Positions 28,861 to 43,433 of a stretch of 64,000 bases of DNA are shown one piece after another; position 1 is the stretch's first letter, and the number at the start of each line of letters is the position of its first letter. The position numbers and the translations under genes were made by a program. This DNA is from Entomortierella parvispora (taxonomy: Eukaryota; Mortierellomycota; Mortierellomycetes; Mortierellales; Mortierellaceae), in assembly GCA_963573315.1 (NCBI GenBank), contig OY752148.1, positions 1,107,263 to 1,171,262 of the forward strand, given 5' to 3'. The notes under the pieces were generated by a model, which made no database searches, was not told the DNA's origin, and saw nothing but the letters and a program-made list of their open reading frames with translations.

Positions 28861-31828
28861 ATGGAGCCAACACAGCCCCCTCGGTTTCTAGGTCAGCGGA
28901 AACGGAGTTATTCTACTACAGCATATTCTTCTCAAGAAGAAGAGGCGGCATTAGGTCATGCCAACATGAAAACTGGCATCTCTGTCAATGGCAGTGGTGG
29001 TAGTGGTAGCAGTGGTAGCAGCGTACAGCCGACCTGTCTTCTTGCTGCTGCGGTCGGTCCCCATGTCATTAGCTATGAATTCATCAACACAGGAACTGTT
29101 CTGCCCACAGCCGCCCCTGCTGGAGCTAAACAGCAACCTCCGATTGCAGTCCCTGGCCAGTATGATGGAATCCAAATGTCCAACGAGTATACAGGATATA
29201 CAACTGCTAGTCTAAAGTGGAGTCCCGACAGTATGTTGTTGTTGTTGTTTATTGGTGATTGCAACTAGTATTCCTCGTCTCTCTCTGTTGACAATGTCCC
29301 TAATCTGTTTTTCGTCCACAGACTCAATATTGGCGATAGAAACACTGGATGGCAGGACATTATTGCATGACAACAGAGGGCGCTTCAAAGAATCGCTTGT
29401 TACTGAAGTCGCCACAACAGTAAGATTGAGCAATCTACGATGGAGCTTGGTTGTTTCCAGCAAAGTCTTTGGAAACACAACCCAACTAAAACATATTTCA
29501 TTTGCCAATTAGGCGTCTCGAGCAGGGATTTATAGATGCGCCATGTCGTGGGCACCAAAGCCAATGAGGCTTTACTTTGCTAATGGACCAAAAGTTTTGA
29601 CTTGGGATTCTACCCTTAAGAGGGTTTCGGAGACGTTCGAGGTATCTTACAAAAGTTATTTCCAATATTACACCATTTACTCAAATGATTGCAACTGCAG
29701 ATGTTGACAACGCCCTTTTTAACGAATTGGTTCACTCATGATATCCATGATTGCCATAATTGTTATAGACTGGCTCAAGGATTTGCTCCCTCGCGATCAA
29801 CGCTGATGATGTTCTACTTGCCGTTGGCCAAAACACAGGAAGCTTGGATGTTGTCAACAGATCGACGGGCATCATCCAAAAAATGGACAAACCCAATGCT
29901 TTGGTAATGATCTTATGATACACATTGAAGGCGAAACTCCTGGCCTCAACATCCATTAACCATTTATTCCGGGACCACTGTAGGTGATGGCAAAGCTTGA
30001 ATACTCTGCATTCAACAAGTCAATACTGGGAGGCGTTGGAAATGACGGAGTGCTGCGACTATGGGACTCGGGATCATCAGGGGCGTCGTCAATATACCAC
30101 AGCTTTAATACGACTCATGAGGGTTCCATCAGCGGGATGGCATTCAGTCCGTTCAACCGATACCTCATTTGCACTACTGGAATGGATAAATCCTACGCGC
30201 TGTACGACGTCGAAAAGAAGAATGTGGTGAAGACAACACTGACAGATTACGCACTTACGTCCGTGTCGTTCAAGAATGACGGCATTTCGATGGCTTTTGG
30301 AACAGCAGAGGGCAAGGTGTTACTATACGATCTGAGATCAGCTAGTAAACCCATCACGACCGTAGACACACATATCAAGAGCCCGGTCTCCGCGATCCAC
30401 TTCCAAGGAAAGCATACATCTACAAGTATGAGGCGACATCAGACCATTAACGGCCATGCACTCAAGCGACAAAATTCCGAAGGATCCAGGCCAACGATAC
30501 TCTCTAAAGAATCCCCAATTATATCTCAGAGTCAACCAGAAATGTCGACGCCTCAAAGTACACTCCCAATACCTGGAACGGTAGGCACGGAGGAACAATC
30601 GAAATACACCAAGCCTACATTTACGCGGCCGGTACCCATTAAAACAGCCACCAACATAGTGACCACATCCAGTCATCCAGCATTGAATCGACTGGCAGCT
30701 AGCAGCGCAAAACCAACTCGAGAAATCCAGTCGGCAGGCGTTACAGCTAGAGGCATCATGGATCTATTCTCTGCATCAAAGAAACCTGCTATTTCAGTGG
30801 ACTCTGATAAGGCGCCATTGCGGCCATTGCGGCCAACCGCCCCTTCATCTACCGTGGCTCCGGAAGTGGCAGCTGTGCCAACTGTAAACACGATATCTGC
30901 GATTACCACCCGGACTCATGGATCGGCACCGACTACACCCAAACGAGGAGGATCTGGAGCACAAAGCAGCAGCCATCCTAACTCTAGAACAGTGTCGCCA
31001 TTTTCCTTTCAGATCATGCAATCTCGGTCACCGTCTGGAGAAAGCTGTTCCTCTTCCTCTTCTGTAAATACCCCACCTGGTTCGCCAGGTCATGCAACTG
31101 CGCAGTTGAACCAGAGCGAGAGCCATCGAAACCACCACCACTACCAATATCCGTCGATTGGCTCACTTTCTAGGGCGTCGCCATCACAGTCATCGCGGGC
31201 GAAACGGAGAAAGTCATTGGGGGCGCTGTTGGCTTCAGGAGGAGCGGTCTCACCAGCGCCGGCAGTACCAGATCCTTTGGCAGACGAAAAGATGGAGATC
31301 CTCAAAGGACAAATTGTGGAAAAAGTACGAGATGTGTTCCTGGACCATGAGCCACTACAGAATACGGAAGAGTGTGTAGCAGAGTCAGCGATTCAACCAT
31401 TACCCACGTCCCTGTCTGCGCAGTCTATCAGACCCCCGTCCACCAAAGATCTTTGGATGCAGATAGGACTGGAAAGCCCAGGAGGAAGTAATTCAGCCTC
31501 CACTGCAGGATCAAAATCTAAACCGGGCGTGTTGGGACACTCAGTTTTACCGGCATCATCATCGTCTTCCTTGGATGTGGCGCCACCGTCGTCAGCTTCG
31601 TCCTTTTCATCCAAGATCCTAGAGGGAGTGATCGAGGGTTGCCTTATGGACTTTCGAGCGGGGATTCGAAGTGACATTCAGAACATGCACCTGGAGTTGC
31701 TTCGACAGTTTCAAATCCAAAAGATGGAGATTGAGGATCTACTGAAGGAGTATACAGACTTGAAGGATGTTCGGGAAGAAAACGAACGACTGCTAGAGGA
31801 GAACCGAAAATTACGCTTAAACTATTGA
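28861..31828 (+). CDS. NEDD1: NEDD1-like WD40 protein (gamma-tubulin complex recruitment)
   Basis: Exons 28861..29230, 29322..29419, 29513..29641, 29769..29903 and 29984..31828 give 858 aa in one frame. A WD40 propeller covers about residues 25-370; the segments LYDVEKKNVVKTTLTDYALT and LLYDLRSASKPI match NEDD1 closely. A Ser/Thr/Pro-rich linker (about 380-730) would carry phosphorylation sites. The C-terminal region (about 775-858) is a helical coiled coil (DFRAGIRSDIQNMHLELLRQ and onward) typical of the gamma-tubulin-binding domain. NEDD1 recruits gamma-tubulin ring complexes to spindle poles and microtubules. Start chosen at the ATG with ATC-ATG-G context; an upstream in-frame ATG at 28627 exists. 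Confidence 0.88.
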
Positions 31829-33291
31829 AAGCATAGCATGTTTTTTTTTTTTTTTTTTTTTTTAGGGGACAAAGCATCAGGCTTATTAAAATTTATCTTT
31901 TGCCACAGTCTATTTTTTCTTTTTCTATGATGTCTTTTCTCTTCCTCACTCCTTCTTAAGCACCTTGTCCGGTGGATCGCACCTCGATCGAAAACGGCAG
32001 ACTGGACAAAGATGTTTTGCTAGATTTGAGTAGGAGTTTCGCGCAGTATAGCAAAAGATGTTATTGTTATCCACCGGCGGTTGGGGGGGATTGGAGAATC
32101 GTACACTTGACGTCTACAGCTAACACATTCGGTAAGTAAACTCTGAGCAAGGCCTCCTCTGCAAGATGCTATCCTGACAAGCGCAGGTGCGCTTCAACTA
32201 ACTAATCAGACGCTTTGCCATTTGTTAGACCCTTCCTCTATACGTCCATACGTGAATCATTCTATCCCGCTCCAAGGCAAAAGCGGTGAAATGGCAGGCG
32301 GCCAGTACCATTCTAAAAAGATCTTTAAATCAGCAAACCGCCTGGTCAAAGGGGCCCAGTGAATTGCGCAGACTTTGCCCAGTGCGGATGCACGCGACGG
32401 AGATCAATTTAGAATAGGCGTGCAACGTGGGATCGGCGCCCATGTACTGCACTGTACCTTAAATCTCTCAAGCAAGGAAAATACTGAATGCAATCCGTGA
32501 CACAAGTGCAGCGTCCACACTCCAAGAATACGTGCAACCTAAGCCGAGCGGTAAAAAACCCCCCTTCTTGCCTCCCTACATGGTCCTACACTCCACGCCA
32601 ATACTGGATTGATGTTGCTTGAACTCAATAATATCTCTTGCAGCGCAAGCCGATGCCTTCATCCTGGAGCTGAGGTTTGCCCATCTTGGTTGAACAACAT
32701 GATTGAGAAGAAAAGGTAACCGGAACCATGATTTCGACTCTCGTCGTTCTCAGATACTTTCTTTACTCTACTTGTTTGACGACCTCTCCGCTCGGGTTCC
32801 TGTGGCGACTAGGGGAGTGCACCCGGGTAAGGGTATCAGACTCCAAGGAGAAAAAGCGCGCGGCAAAACTGCTTTGAGCTCACCTAAATAAAGTGCCACC
32901 GAGTCAACGCTCGAAAAAAAACACGGATCGATCAGCAAAGATGTTTGCATGCTGTTGTGTTGCGCTCTCTGCAGGAATGTTGACAAGAAGGGTGGCGATG
33001 TGCATCCCTGTTGAGTTTGTGCTGTTGGACAGACATGCGCAGATCCGCACAGTTCCACCGAGTTACCAAAAAAAAAAAAAAAAAAGAATAAGTGACTCTA
33101 GGGAAGGGTCCGCTGGGACAAACGAGCGGACATTAAAACAATTTTCCTTTGGATCTGATTGCAGCAGACCGCACGCTCGCCTGAGTGCTTAAAAGTGCAT
33201 CCTTTCCTTTTTGCATCTCTCTCTCATTCGTTCATTCATTCCATACTCTCTCTTCTCTCCCCGGTCCCTGGCCCCCCTCTTCTTATCCGTC
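31829..33291. other. long intergenic spacer
   Basis: Begins with a T24 tract (31840-31863) right after the NEDD1 stop, probably part of the 3' untranslated region. The rest has an A19 run near 33069 and a pyrimidine-rich leader before the next gene. I see no convincing gene; an unrecognised noncoding RNA in 31950-32900 cannot be excluded. Confidence 0.5.
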
Positions 33292-34618
33292 ATGGTATCT
33301 GCTGCCCTCGATGGCTACCTCCTTCGGATGAAGGGTCAGCGCTATGACCCTTCAAAGCTCAAGCTGACCCCCCAACCACCCTCTCGCTTCGCAGTCTTGC
33401 TCTCGTCCTTCATTGGATCCTTTGTCGGAATCGCCATTCTCGCATCCCTAACTTACAATGCCAACTGGTTCCTCGAAAGGAACACACCTGTCATTGCTGG
33501 CTCCTTTGGTGCCTCGGCGGTTCTTATTTACGGAGCAATTGAATCCCCTCTCTCACAGCCTCGGAACGTCAGTAAGTCTATTTTTTACTTTTCTGTCGTT
33601 TGACGAAAAATTTCCGAATGAGCATGGTGCAAATCTTTGCAAATATTAACCATCTCTATCTCTGTTCATCTCTCCCTCTCTTCATCTTTCCGCTCTTTTT
33701 CCAGTTGGTGGTCATATAATGTCTTCTTTGATTGGCGTCAGTCTTTACAAGTTGTTCAATCTGCTGTCGGACGAGATGTTTGTAAAGCTGCACTGGCTTC
33801 TCTGTTCATTGGCCGTATCTGTCTCGCTCTTCCTGATGCAATTGACCCACACTGTTCACCCGCCAGCATCTGCTTCGGCATTGATTGCTGTAACAGGAGG
33901 AGCCCAGATCTATGATCTGGGATACTGGTATGTGCTCTGTCCAATTGCCCTGGGCGTGGCTATCATGATGACTGTCGCCTTGGTGGTGAACAATGTTGCA
34001 AGACGGTACCCAACCCATTGGTGGAAACCCAAGGAACGCAAGATCACAGTCGTGGATCAGGACTTGTCGACCGCTCTGGCCGAATTCACAAACCCCGAGG
34101 ATGAAGAGGAGGAGGACAATTCTACGAATGTAGAAGATGATCACCAAAAACATGGAGCGGCAGACACAGTCGTGGACCCGTTGGAGAACGCACAGACTTC
34201 GGATGCAGTGAGTCACAAGAAAGTGGAGATGATCTCAAGTCCTTCTCTTGAGCAGATCCAGCAGCAAGCTCAGTCACCACAGACGTCGCACCATTCTCAT
34301 GGACAGCATCTTCATCCTCATCAACATCATGGACAGCTTGCAGTGTACTACGGAGGGGATAGAAACGAAGCTTTGAAGGAAGGTGAAAGACTGCAACAAA
34401 GTCCTCGTGTTAGGCCTCAGGCGTCTCCAGATATCGAGCACGGACATAGCCCACAAAACCCACGACCCACCTCGATCGTTATGGAGGCCGTTGGATCGCC
34501 TCATCCTTCCCACCCACCCATGTCTGCCGCAGCTGAGGAGGAATACCGAGCGATCATCGAACAGCTTCGCCATCGCATCCACGAACTCGAAAGCCAGACC
34601 CAAACTTCATCACGTTAG
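33292..34618 (+). CDS. HPP-family integral membrane protein with long cytosolic tail
   Basis: Exons 33292..33571 and 33705..34618 give 397 aa. The first 205 residues hold several membrane helices and the family motif THTVHPPASASAL (about 145), with another conserved GSFGASAVL stretch near 75. HPP proteins are small membrane proteins; a plant member transports nitrite into plastids, and fungal members are poorly studied. After the membrane part come about 190 hydrophilic residues: an acidic Glu/Asp run (about 230), a His-rich patch with HHSHGQHLHPHQHHG (about 320), Pro-rich sequence and a short C-terminal coiled coil. The tail is longer than in bacterial HPP proteins and may be regulatory or metal-binding; that is inference. 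Confidence 0.88.
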
Positions 34619-34890
34619 AGCCGTGCCCATGACACCCCAGCCTTCACACTCATATACCACCATCTATCCATCTATTCTTCACAGTCTAATAATACGCAGG
34701 ATCCTGTCCTTGTTCACTGAAAAAAAATAAAAAAAGCGCTTTGACCATTGCACATTGCACATACCCTTAAGTATCTGGCCCTGCCTGGTTTCAGTCATGC
34801 CACTTTTCATCATTCACTCATGCCCAGGAGTAACGACGTCGAAGACAACCCATTAGCCCATTTACTGACTGGAACGAGACCTTAGACACA

Positions 34891-36367
34891 ATGATGTCCA
34901 GCAGGATTACGGCCAACTCGCAAACGCTGGCTTCGACATCCAAACTAATTTCACAGTGCATGGTTGCTCATTGTAAGGACCAATTTCTTTCTCTCTTGGC
35001 GCAATCGGCAGGGAAGACTACGGAATCCTTTTTGAACGCTGAACTAGACTGTTCATAGCGTGGAAGACGAATTGGACTGCAAGCCGGCTACATATTGATC
35101 GATTACGCCAATGTTTTTTGGCCTTATTGGATAGTGCGCTTTGATTGCTGGTCGCGTTATTGTTCTTCTGACATGAAATGTCTTTGTCTGTCTTAGGCAC
35201 GCGCGCAAGAACGACCTCTAATCGCCTGTACTCCAACGCTACAACCGCCAGTGGCTCTACAACTACATCTCCTCTATCTTCTCCGACGGTGCCACACTCC
35301 AGATCCGCACAAATGTCGTCATCGTCGTCGGTGTTTACAGGACCCACCTCGTCCTCGATGCTTTCGCTTACCCGACCTAAATTTCTATTCACAAGGAACA
35401 AGTCCATGACCGGTCTTGAGGATGCTCTTTGTCAAAATCAGATCCGACCTTTTTCGGTTTCAGGAGGCCAGTGGGATGCAGATGGAGGAAGTGGACATCA
35501 TTTTGATACTCATCGGTTCGTGGAAAAGTTGGAGCGGGACGGGTTCTCGAGACAACAATCGGAGGCAATCATGAATGCCCTGGACGAGGTCGTTACGGAG
35601 AGGTAAGGAGAGAGAATACCTCGTTTCTAGACTGGAATCCAGTGATGAGGATTGGTCTTTCAATTATCAAATGAATAGGATTGTTAAGCTAAAGCAACTT
35701 CCAACTGCCTTGCTTCGTTTCTGTTGTTAGCATGGAGAACTTGACCAAGAACATGGTCACAAAGGCCGACCAGGACAAGGTAAAGAGATTTTCTTTGTTC
35801 CACGCTGAAGGCGCCGATGCGCTTGCGCTATATTATATACAATTCATCCATGATCTAATCACTTTTTTTTTAGACCGTGTACACCTACAAGGTCGATTTC
35901 GCGGCACTAAAGTCCGAGCTGCAGATGCTTGAAAAAAATGACTTTTCACTTACCAACACCAACAATGAACGCCTGGTGTCTGAAATTGAAAAGTTGCGCC
36001 AACGTCTTCGGGAGGAAGTGGCGAGAACCCAGGCAGGAGTTCGGTTGGATCTGAATTTGGAAAAGGGTCGTATTCGAGACGAAGCTGCAACCCAAGAGCT
36101 GAAAGTGAGGGCGACGGAGGAGAGGATCGAGCAGGAGATTGCGGCGCTGAGGACGCAGATGGAGACGATCAAACTGCAGACGTTACAGTACATGATCGGA
36201 ACTATTACCGGTGCTGGAGCGTTGATTCTCGGTAAGGGCTGTTTTTTTCTTTGTGACGAGGAAGGCGGGGAGTTCCTCACAATACATGCTGTGACTCTAA
36301 CATGCACTGCCCCCTTCCTCTTTGCTCTGTTTCCGTCTTCACAGCCTACCTGCGCATGTTCAAGTAG
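34891..36367 (+). CDS. MCUR1/CCDC90-family mitochondrial coiled-coil protein (DUF1640)
   Basis: Exons 34891..34972, 35197..35602, 35731..35779, 35874..36231 and 36345..36367 sum to 305 aa. The N-terminus (MMSSRITANSQTLASTSKLI, then Arg/Ser-rich) is a mitochondrial presequence. A conserved start FDTHRFVEKLERDGFSRQQS follows, then a long coiled coil (about 185-270) and a single C-terminal membrane helix (LQYMIGTITGAGALILAYLR) with a two-residue tail. This is the layout of CCDC90A/B and fungal Fmp32, inner-membrane proteins linked to the calcium uniporter and proline/cytochrome c oxidase metabolism. The last exon encodes only seven residues. Confidence 0.92.
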
Positions 36368-36588
36368 ATATTCCCCATACAAACTCCCCATAAAAGACAT
36401 CCCCATCACCCCCCAGACACAAAATACCTACGTCACCGAAAGTCTTTTCCTGCATTCCACTCGCACGAGCTGCGTAGTGTTGTTAAAAATATTTTTTTTT
36501 CCTTCCTCCAGCTTTGCCTGGTGCCAGTCTCAGATATCTTGCAGCGTGGTGCAAGGATGCGATTCTCCTCTCTTTCTTCCCTCCATCC

Positions 36589-39474
<2,886 letters not shown>

Positions 39475-40100
39475 AGGAAATCAATCGGCTTTGGAAACGA
39501 TTAATTTTTTTGGAGGGGAAGTCCGAGGATGAGAAGAAAAAAAATGGAACAGGAGAAACCCAAGGCAGGGCAAGGAGTAGGCGATGAATTCAGGAACGAG
39601 ACAAAGGAAGTGAGATTGAAAAAAAAATAGTCGGGATGTTTTGGGGAAGAGGCAGGAATGTTCCAAAGGAAAACTGAAGAGAACCTCTCCGAGGTCCTCG
39701 TTTTTCAATGTTGACATTTTGCATGCCTGTTTTCTATCTTTTTCTTTGCTTTTTTCTATTTGAAGTTCTTTTTATCTTTTTTTTGTTGTTTATTATTTCT
39801 TTTCTTCCTCCCTGTCTTTCTCTTTGTTTCTTTTTTGTTGACGAACATCGTAAGCAAAACAAAAGGAAAAAAGATTAGGAAATTCCGAATGATTTATTAT
39901 TCTCATTATTGAACCATCAAAAAATAAATTTTTACGCCTGGGCAAAGGTTTCTCGAAAGAGAGAAAAAAAAATATCGCTCCCCCCTCTCCACTCTTTGTT
40001 CAGGATTAAGGTCCGCGTTCTGAAGATGAAGTCATGAAGATGGCAAAACGGAAACATGAGGTTTTCTAGTTTATTTTTCCTTGTCCTTCTTGTGGCATGA
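39475..40100. other. convergent 3' flanks
   Basis: Untranslated ends of PAB1 (plus) and the mitochondrial kinase (minus). AT-rich with T and A runs around 39720-39930; AATAAA-like signals lie near 39920. No gene seen. Confidence 0.6.
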
Positions 40101-42047
40101 TCAGACATCGAAATTTTCGTAAATGTTGCCAAACTTGCAGAAGCGAGCATAGGCATCCGTGCCGTAGCCGTGCATTGTATATACCTTGAGATCACCTCCC
40201 CAATATTCTGCATAGACACGGCTCATGGGCAGTCCGATCCCGAGATGCATCGACTGGTCGTGCTGTCGTTCTGCTGCCTCTCTCGTCGCCCTATCCAGAT
40301 GGCCACGTTTCTTGGAAGGTGCAGCTGTCTTTCCAGTATCAATCACTGTACTGGGGGGTGAAGTTGATGACGCGCAAGATGATGTGGGTTGTGCAGGCGT
40401 GGTAGTGAAGTCGGGTGTTGAGTTGGATGTTGATGTCGCAGACTTGGACTCTGATGTTGCTGCTCTAGCCTTTAGACTCAAGTTCTGGCTCCGCATCCGA
40501 TCCTCTGCATGGCGATCCAGACGCAAGTGTGCCTCGTCATCGCTGCCTACGATAGGCTTGTAGTTGGGCGGAGGTGGCGGCAGCAACTCATCTTCCAGGA
40601 TATCTTCATTGCGGATAACCTCCGTAGCCATGATGCTGTTGGCTATTGGTCCGCCTGCCCTCACCGGACCTGGTCCTGTCTGTACATCGCCATAGTCATT
40701 CTCGGCTGCATTGATGGAGCGGCTGGGCGAGACCATCTGTTCCTGAACCGTCGCCGCCATCTTTGAGATCTTTTCAAAATTCGCAAACCGGGCCGTGATG
40801 GGCGACTGCGAGTAGGACCATAGATGGGATTCCATGGCCGGCGGGATTCCACCGCCTCGGTCCGAGACCCTAAACGTGATGTCCTCTTTGCCCTCACAGA
40901 CCGTGATCTGGATCGGGGGAAGTTCGCCTGTGATGGGATCCGCTTTTCCGTTCAGCATCACGAACCGCATCGAGTTCTTCAACAGCTCGTACAGGATATA
41001 CTCGATATGATCTGGAATATAAGCAAATTCCGCATCGATGCTCCCGTCCAAGATCACCTTGGGTGGTTCCTTGGCCAACGCTTCTCCTTCATCGCCTTCT
41101 GATCCACCTGCTGCCTTTGCTGCCGCTCGACAAGACTGAACGAAATCCTGTTGTTGCCTCCGACACGTCTCTGCAGCCAAATGGGCCGTCCGCTCCACAA
41201 TCTCTCTTGGGTTGCAGTGGGTGTAGATGATGCCGATATAGCCCCGATCTGTCATCATGTGGTTCGGACTGTTGTAGTTGGCGGTCAAGGAGATGTGTTG
41301 TTCTGCCAGAACCCTGCGTGAGATCCGGGACCGCAACATTTTGTTCATGAACTGATCAACGACGTTCCTTTCGATATGTTTAGAACTCTCCATGATCCCC
41401 AAGGCCAACTGGGGGATCACCACTAAATGATCGTTCAACAGACCTTTGACCAATTCACAGAACTGATCGTTGGCCTCCAAGGTTTTAATCTCGGGCACCT
41501 GTCGCAACTTGTCAAAGGCCTGCCAGTAGAGATCATAGACCTGTTCGATATGGGGGTTCGTGCCCACAATAAAAGGCAGGTTCTGGAAATCCCGGATGCG
41601 ATGGGCGAGTCGGACGGGGAGTTCTGTGCGGACATAATTGGCGGATTTGAGGAGCTTGTCTTCTTGCATGTTGCGACCAAAGAAGACGAGCTGGCGGAGC
41701 GTGATCGGGGTCACGGTCTGGTTCACATAAGGGTCCAGGATCCGGTTCTGGTAAAAGTGTGGTTTTGGTGGGGTGTAATGCCGTCTCTGTTCTTGCTGTG
41801 GACGTGATTGCTGTGATAGTTGTTGACTTTGTTGTTGTTGTTGTTGAACTTTACTTGATCGAAGACCTGCTGTTGCTGTAGTGGTAGCAGCAGGCGCTAG
41901 GATCTTGGATCGGAGGGTTGAAAGAGCGGTCAGGCTACGACAGGTCGTCCTTGAGAGCCGAGTAGTTGACCACATGGCAGCACTGGTGGTGGTGCAAGAG
42001 GATGAGGAGCAGGTCCTGATGATTAGTAGCAAATGAGTCGATGCCAT
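40101..42047 (-). CDS. mitochondrial branched-chain/pyruvate dehydrogenase kinase family protein
   Basis: A single 648-codon frame from the ATG at 42047 (ACCACC-ATG-G context; the open frame extends further but upstream residues look untranslated). The first 60 residues are Ser/Thr/Arg-rich, a mitochondrial presequence. The helical domain has LPVRLAHRIRDFQNLPFIVG, closer to branched-chain ketoacid dehydrogenase kinase than to PDK. The GHKL ATPase domain has the N box ELLKNSMRFV (about 335), G1 box DRGGGIP (about 399) and G2 box GIGLPMSR (about 605), then YAEYWGGDL and YGTDAY. It phosphorylates and inactivates a ketoacid dehydrogenase E1. G1 and G2 are about 200 residues apart, against roughly 50-60 usually: a large low-complexity insertion sits in the ATP lid. 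Confidence 0.9.
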   Translation of the reverse strand: MASTHLLLIIRTCSSSSCTTTSAAMWSTTRLSRTTCRSLTALSTLRSKILAPAATTTATAGLRSSKVQQQQQQSQQLSQQSRPQQEQRRHYTPPKPHFYQNRILDPYVNQTVTPITLRQLVFFGRNMQEDKLLKSANYVRTELPVRLAHRIRDFQNLPFIVGTNPHIEQVYDLYWQAFDKLRQVPEIKTLEANDQFCELVKGLLNDHLVVIPQLALGIMESSKHIERNVVDQFMNKMLRSRISRRVLAEQHISLTANYNSPNHMMTDRGYIGIIYTHCNPREIVERTAHLAAETCRRQQQDFVQSCRAAAKAAGGSEGDEGEALAKEPPKVILDGSIDAEFAYIPDHIEYILYELLKNSMRFVMLNGKADPITGELPPIQITVCEGKEDITFRVSDRGGGIPPAMESHLWSYSQSPITARFANFEKISKMAATVQEQMVSPSRSINAAENDYGDVQTGPGPVRAGGPIANSIMATEVIRNEDILEDELLPPPPPNYKPIVGSDDEAHLRLDRHAEDRMRSQNLSLKARAATSESKSATSTSNSTPDFTTTPAQPTSSCASSTSPPSTVIDTGKTAAPSKKRGHLDRATREAAERQHDQSMHLGIGLPMSRVYAEYWGGDLKVYTMHGYGTDAYARFCKFGNIYENFDV

Positions 42048-43259
42048 GGTGGTTGAATTGCAGTCGTATAGAGATGCGGTTGCGTGTCCATGAATTGATT
42101 CCTGCGAGTGATGAAAGGAAAGAAGAAGAGAAGAAAAGAAGAAAAGAATGTAAAAAAGAAAAGAACAAGGGATCAGAATGGATGGAGACGGTTTAGTACA
42201 AGAAGAGGTGAAAGGGAGGGAGGGAGGCAAAGGACACGGGAATGAATTGCAGGGCAAGAGAACAGCAGCAGAACAACAGCCAGCAGCAGGAGAAGGACAA
42301 GGAGAACAAGGGCAACACGAAACAGCAAACACGACACGAACAAGGACGCAGCGAACAGGCATGCGTGCGTATGATGATATGGCATGGCATGGCATGTACT
42401 CTAGCTAGTCTATCCGGTTTCCTAGAACGAAGCTTTCGCTCTCGATGACTTCACACCTGTTCCGAATGCCCCCCTTCCTTGGCACCATGGTGGGCAGACC
42501 AACCGACCTCTATTCTCTATTCTCTATTCTCTTATTCACAAAAGTCCCTTTGTCTAGAGCAACAATGGCGGCTCTTTGTCCGAGAACGAAGCGTGTCAAG
42601 AACAGAGGAGAGCACGCTGGGTGGGGGTGAAAAGAGTCATTGCCCCACAATTCGCAAGTGGACGCGTCCTTCAGTAGTCGACATACTGCAGTCCACTGTG
42701 TAGAAAGGTATCCAGCCCCACATACCCACCTCTGTTCACACACAATGAGTCTGTCCCACACACACACACGGTCGGTCGACGACGCGCCCTAAACTTTGTG
42801 CTCTCTCTCTCTCGGTCTCTCTCCCCACAGAAATGAATAAGAGTCATTGCCCATCCAAACTGAAAAAACGTGAACAGACAAACGAACGAACGAACGACCG
42901 AGCGAACCAAGTTGGGTGATTGGAGAGATATCATCATCATCATCATCATCTCATTCAAGTGGTATTGTACAGTACAATGGCAGTACAGCACTCACTCACC
43001 ACGGGGACAAAAAGAGCAAGATGAGTAAGAGGGGACTGGACTGAATCCAGCATAGTACAATTAATGCAACAGGGATCTGGCCGAGTCGAGTCTAGAGAGA
43101 AAGAGACCAGACGGATGCACCGAAAGGAGACAGGCAAGGCCATGCAAGCAGAAACCGCGCAGCTGCATGGGTCGGGCGGGCAAAACAACTGGAAGGTGGG
43201 TTCAAGAGAAAGAAGGAAAGAGAGACATCCTTGGGGCGGAGAGTGGTGTGCCTGTTGTT

Positions 43260-43295
<36 letters not shown>

Positions 43296-43433
43296 CCCTT
43301 TTCTCTTCTTGTTCTCTTTTGCGTCTCTCATTCTCCTTCTTCTCCCATTCACTCTCATTCCTCCTCATTCTCGCCCTACCAACCTCCTCTCTTTTCCCCC
43401 CTTCTACTTCCACATATACCAACTACTATTATC
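42048..43433. promoter_or_regulatory. divergent spacer, mitochondrial kinase / malate dehydrogenase
   Basis: A 1.4-kb head-to-head spacer. The kinase leader side is purine-rich on the plus strand. An ATC trinucleotide run lies at about 42929-42950, and a (CT)n tract at about 43264-43292 sits 140 bases before the malate dehydrogenase ATG, in a pyrimidine-rich leader common in highly expressed fungal genes. No gene recognised. Confidence 0.55.

Noticed and set aside
42178-42448. ORFs on both strands in the leader of the mitochondrial kinase gene
   Set aside because: Low-complexity Gln/Glu/Arg or Leu/Ser sequence from a purine-rich leader; no start context or domain.
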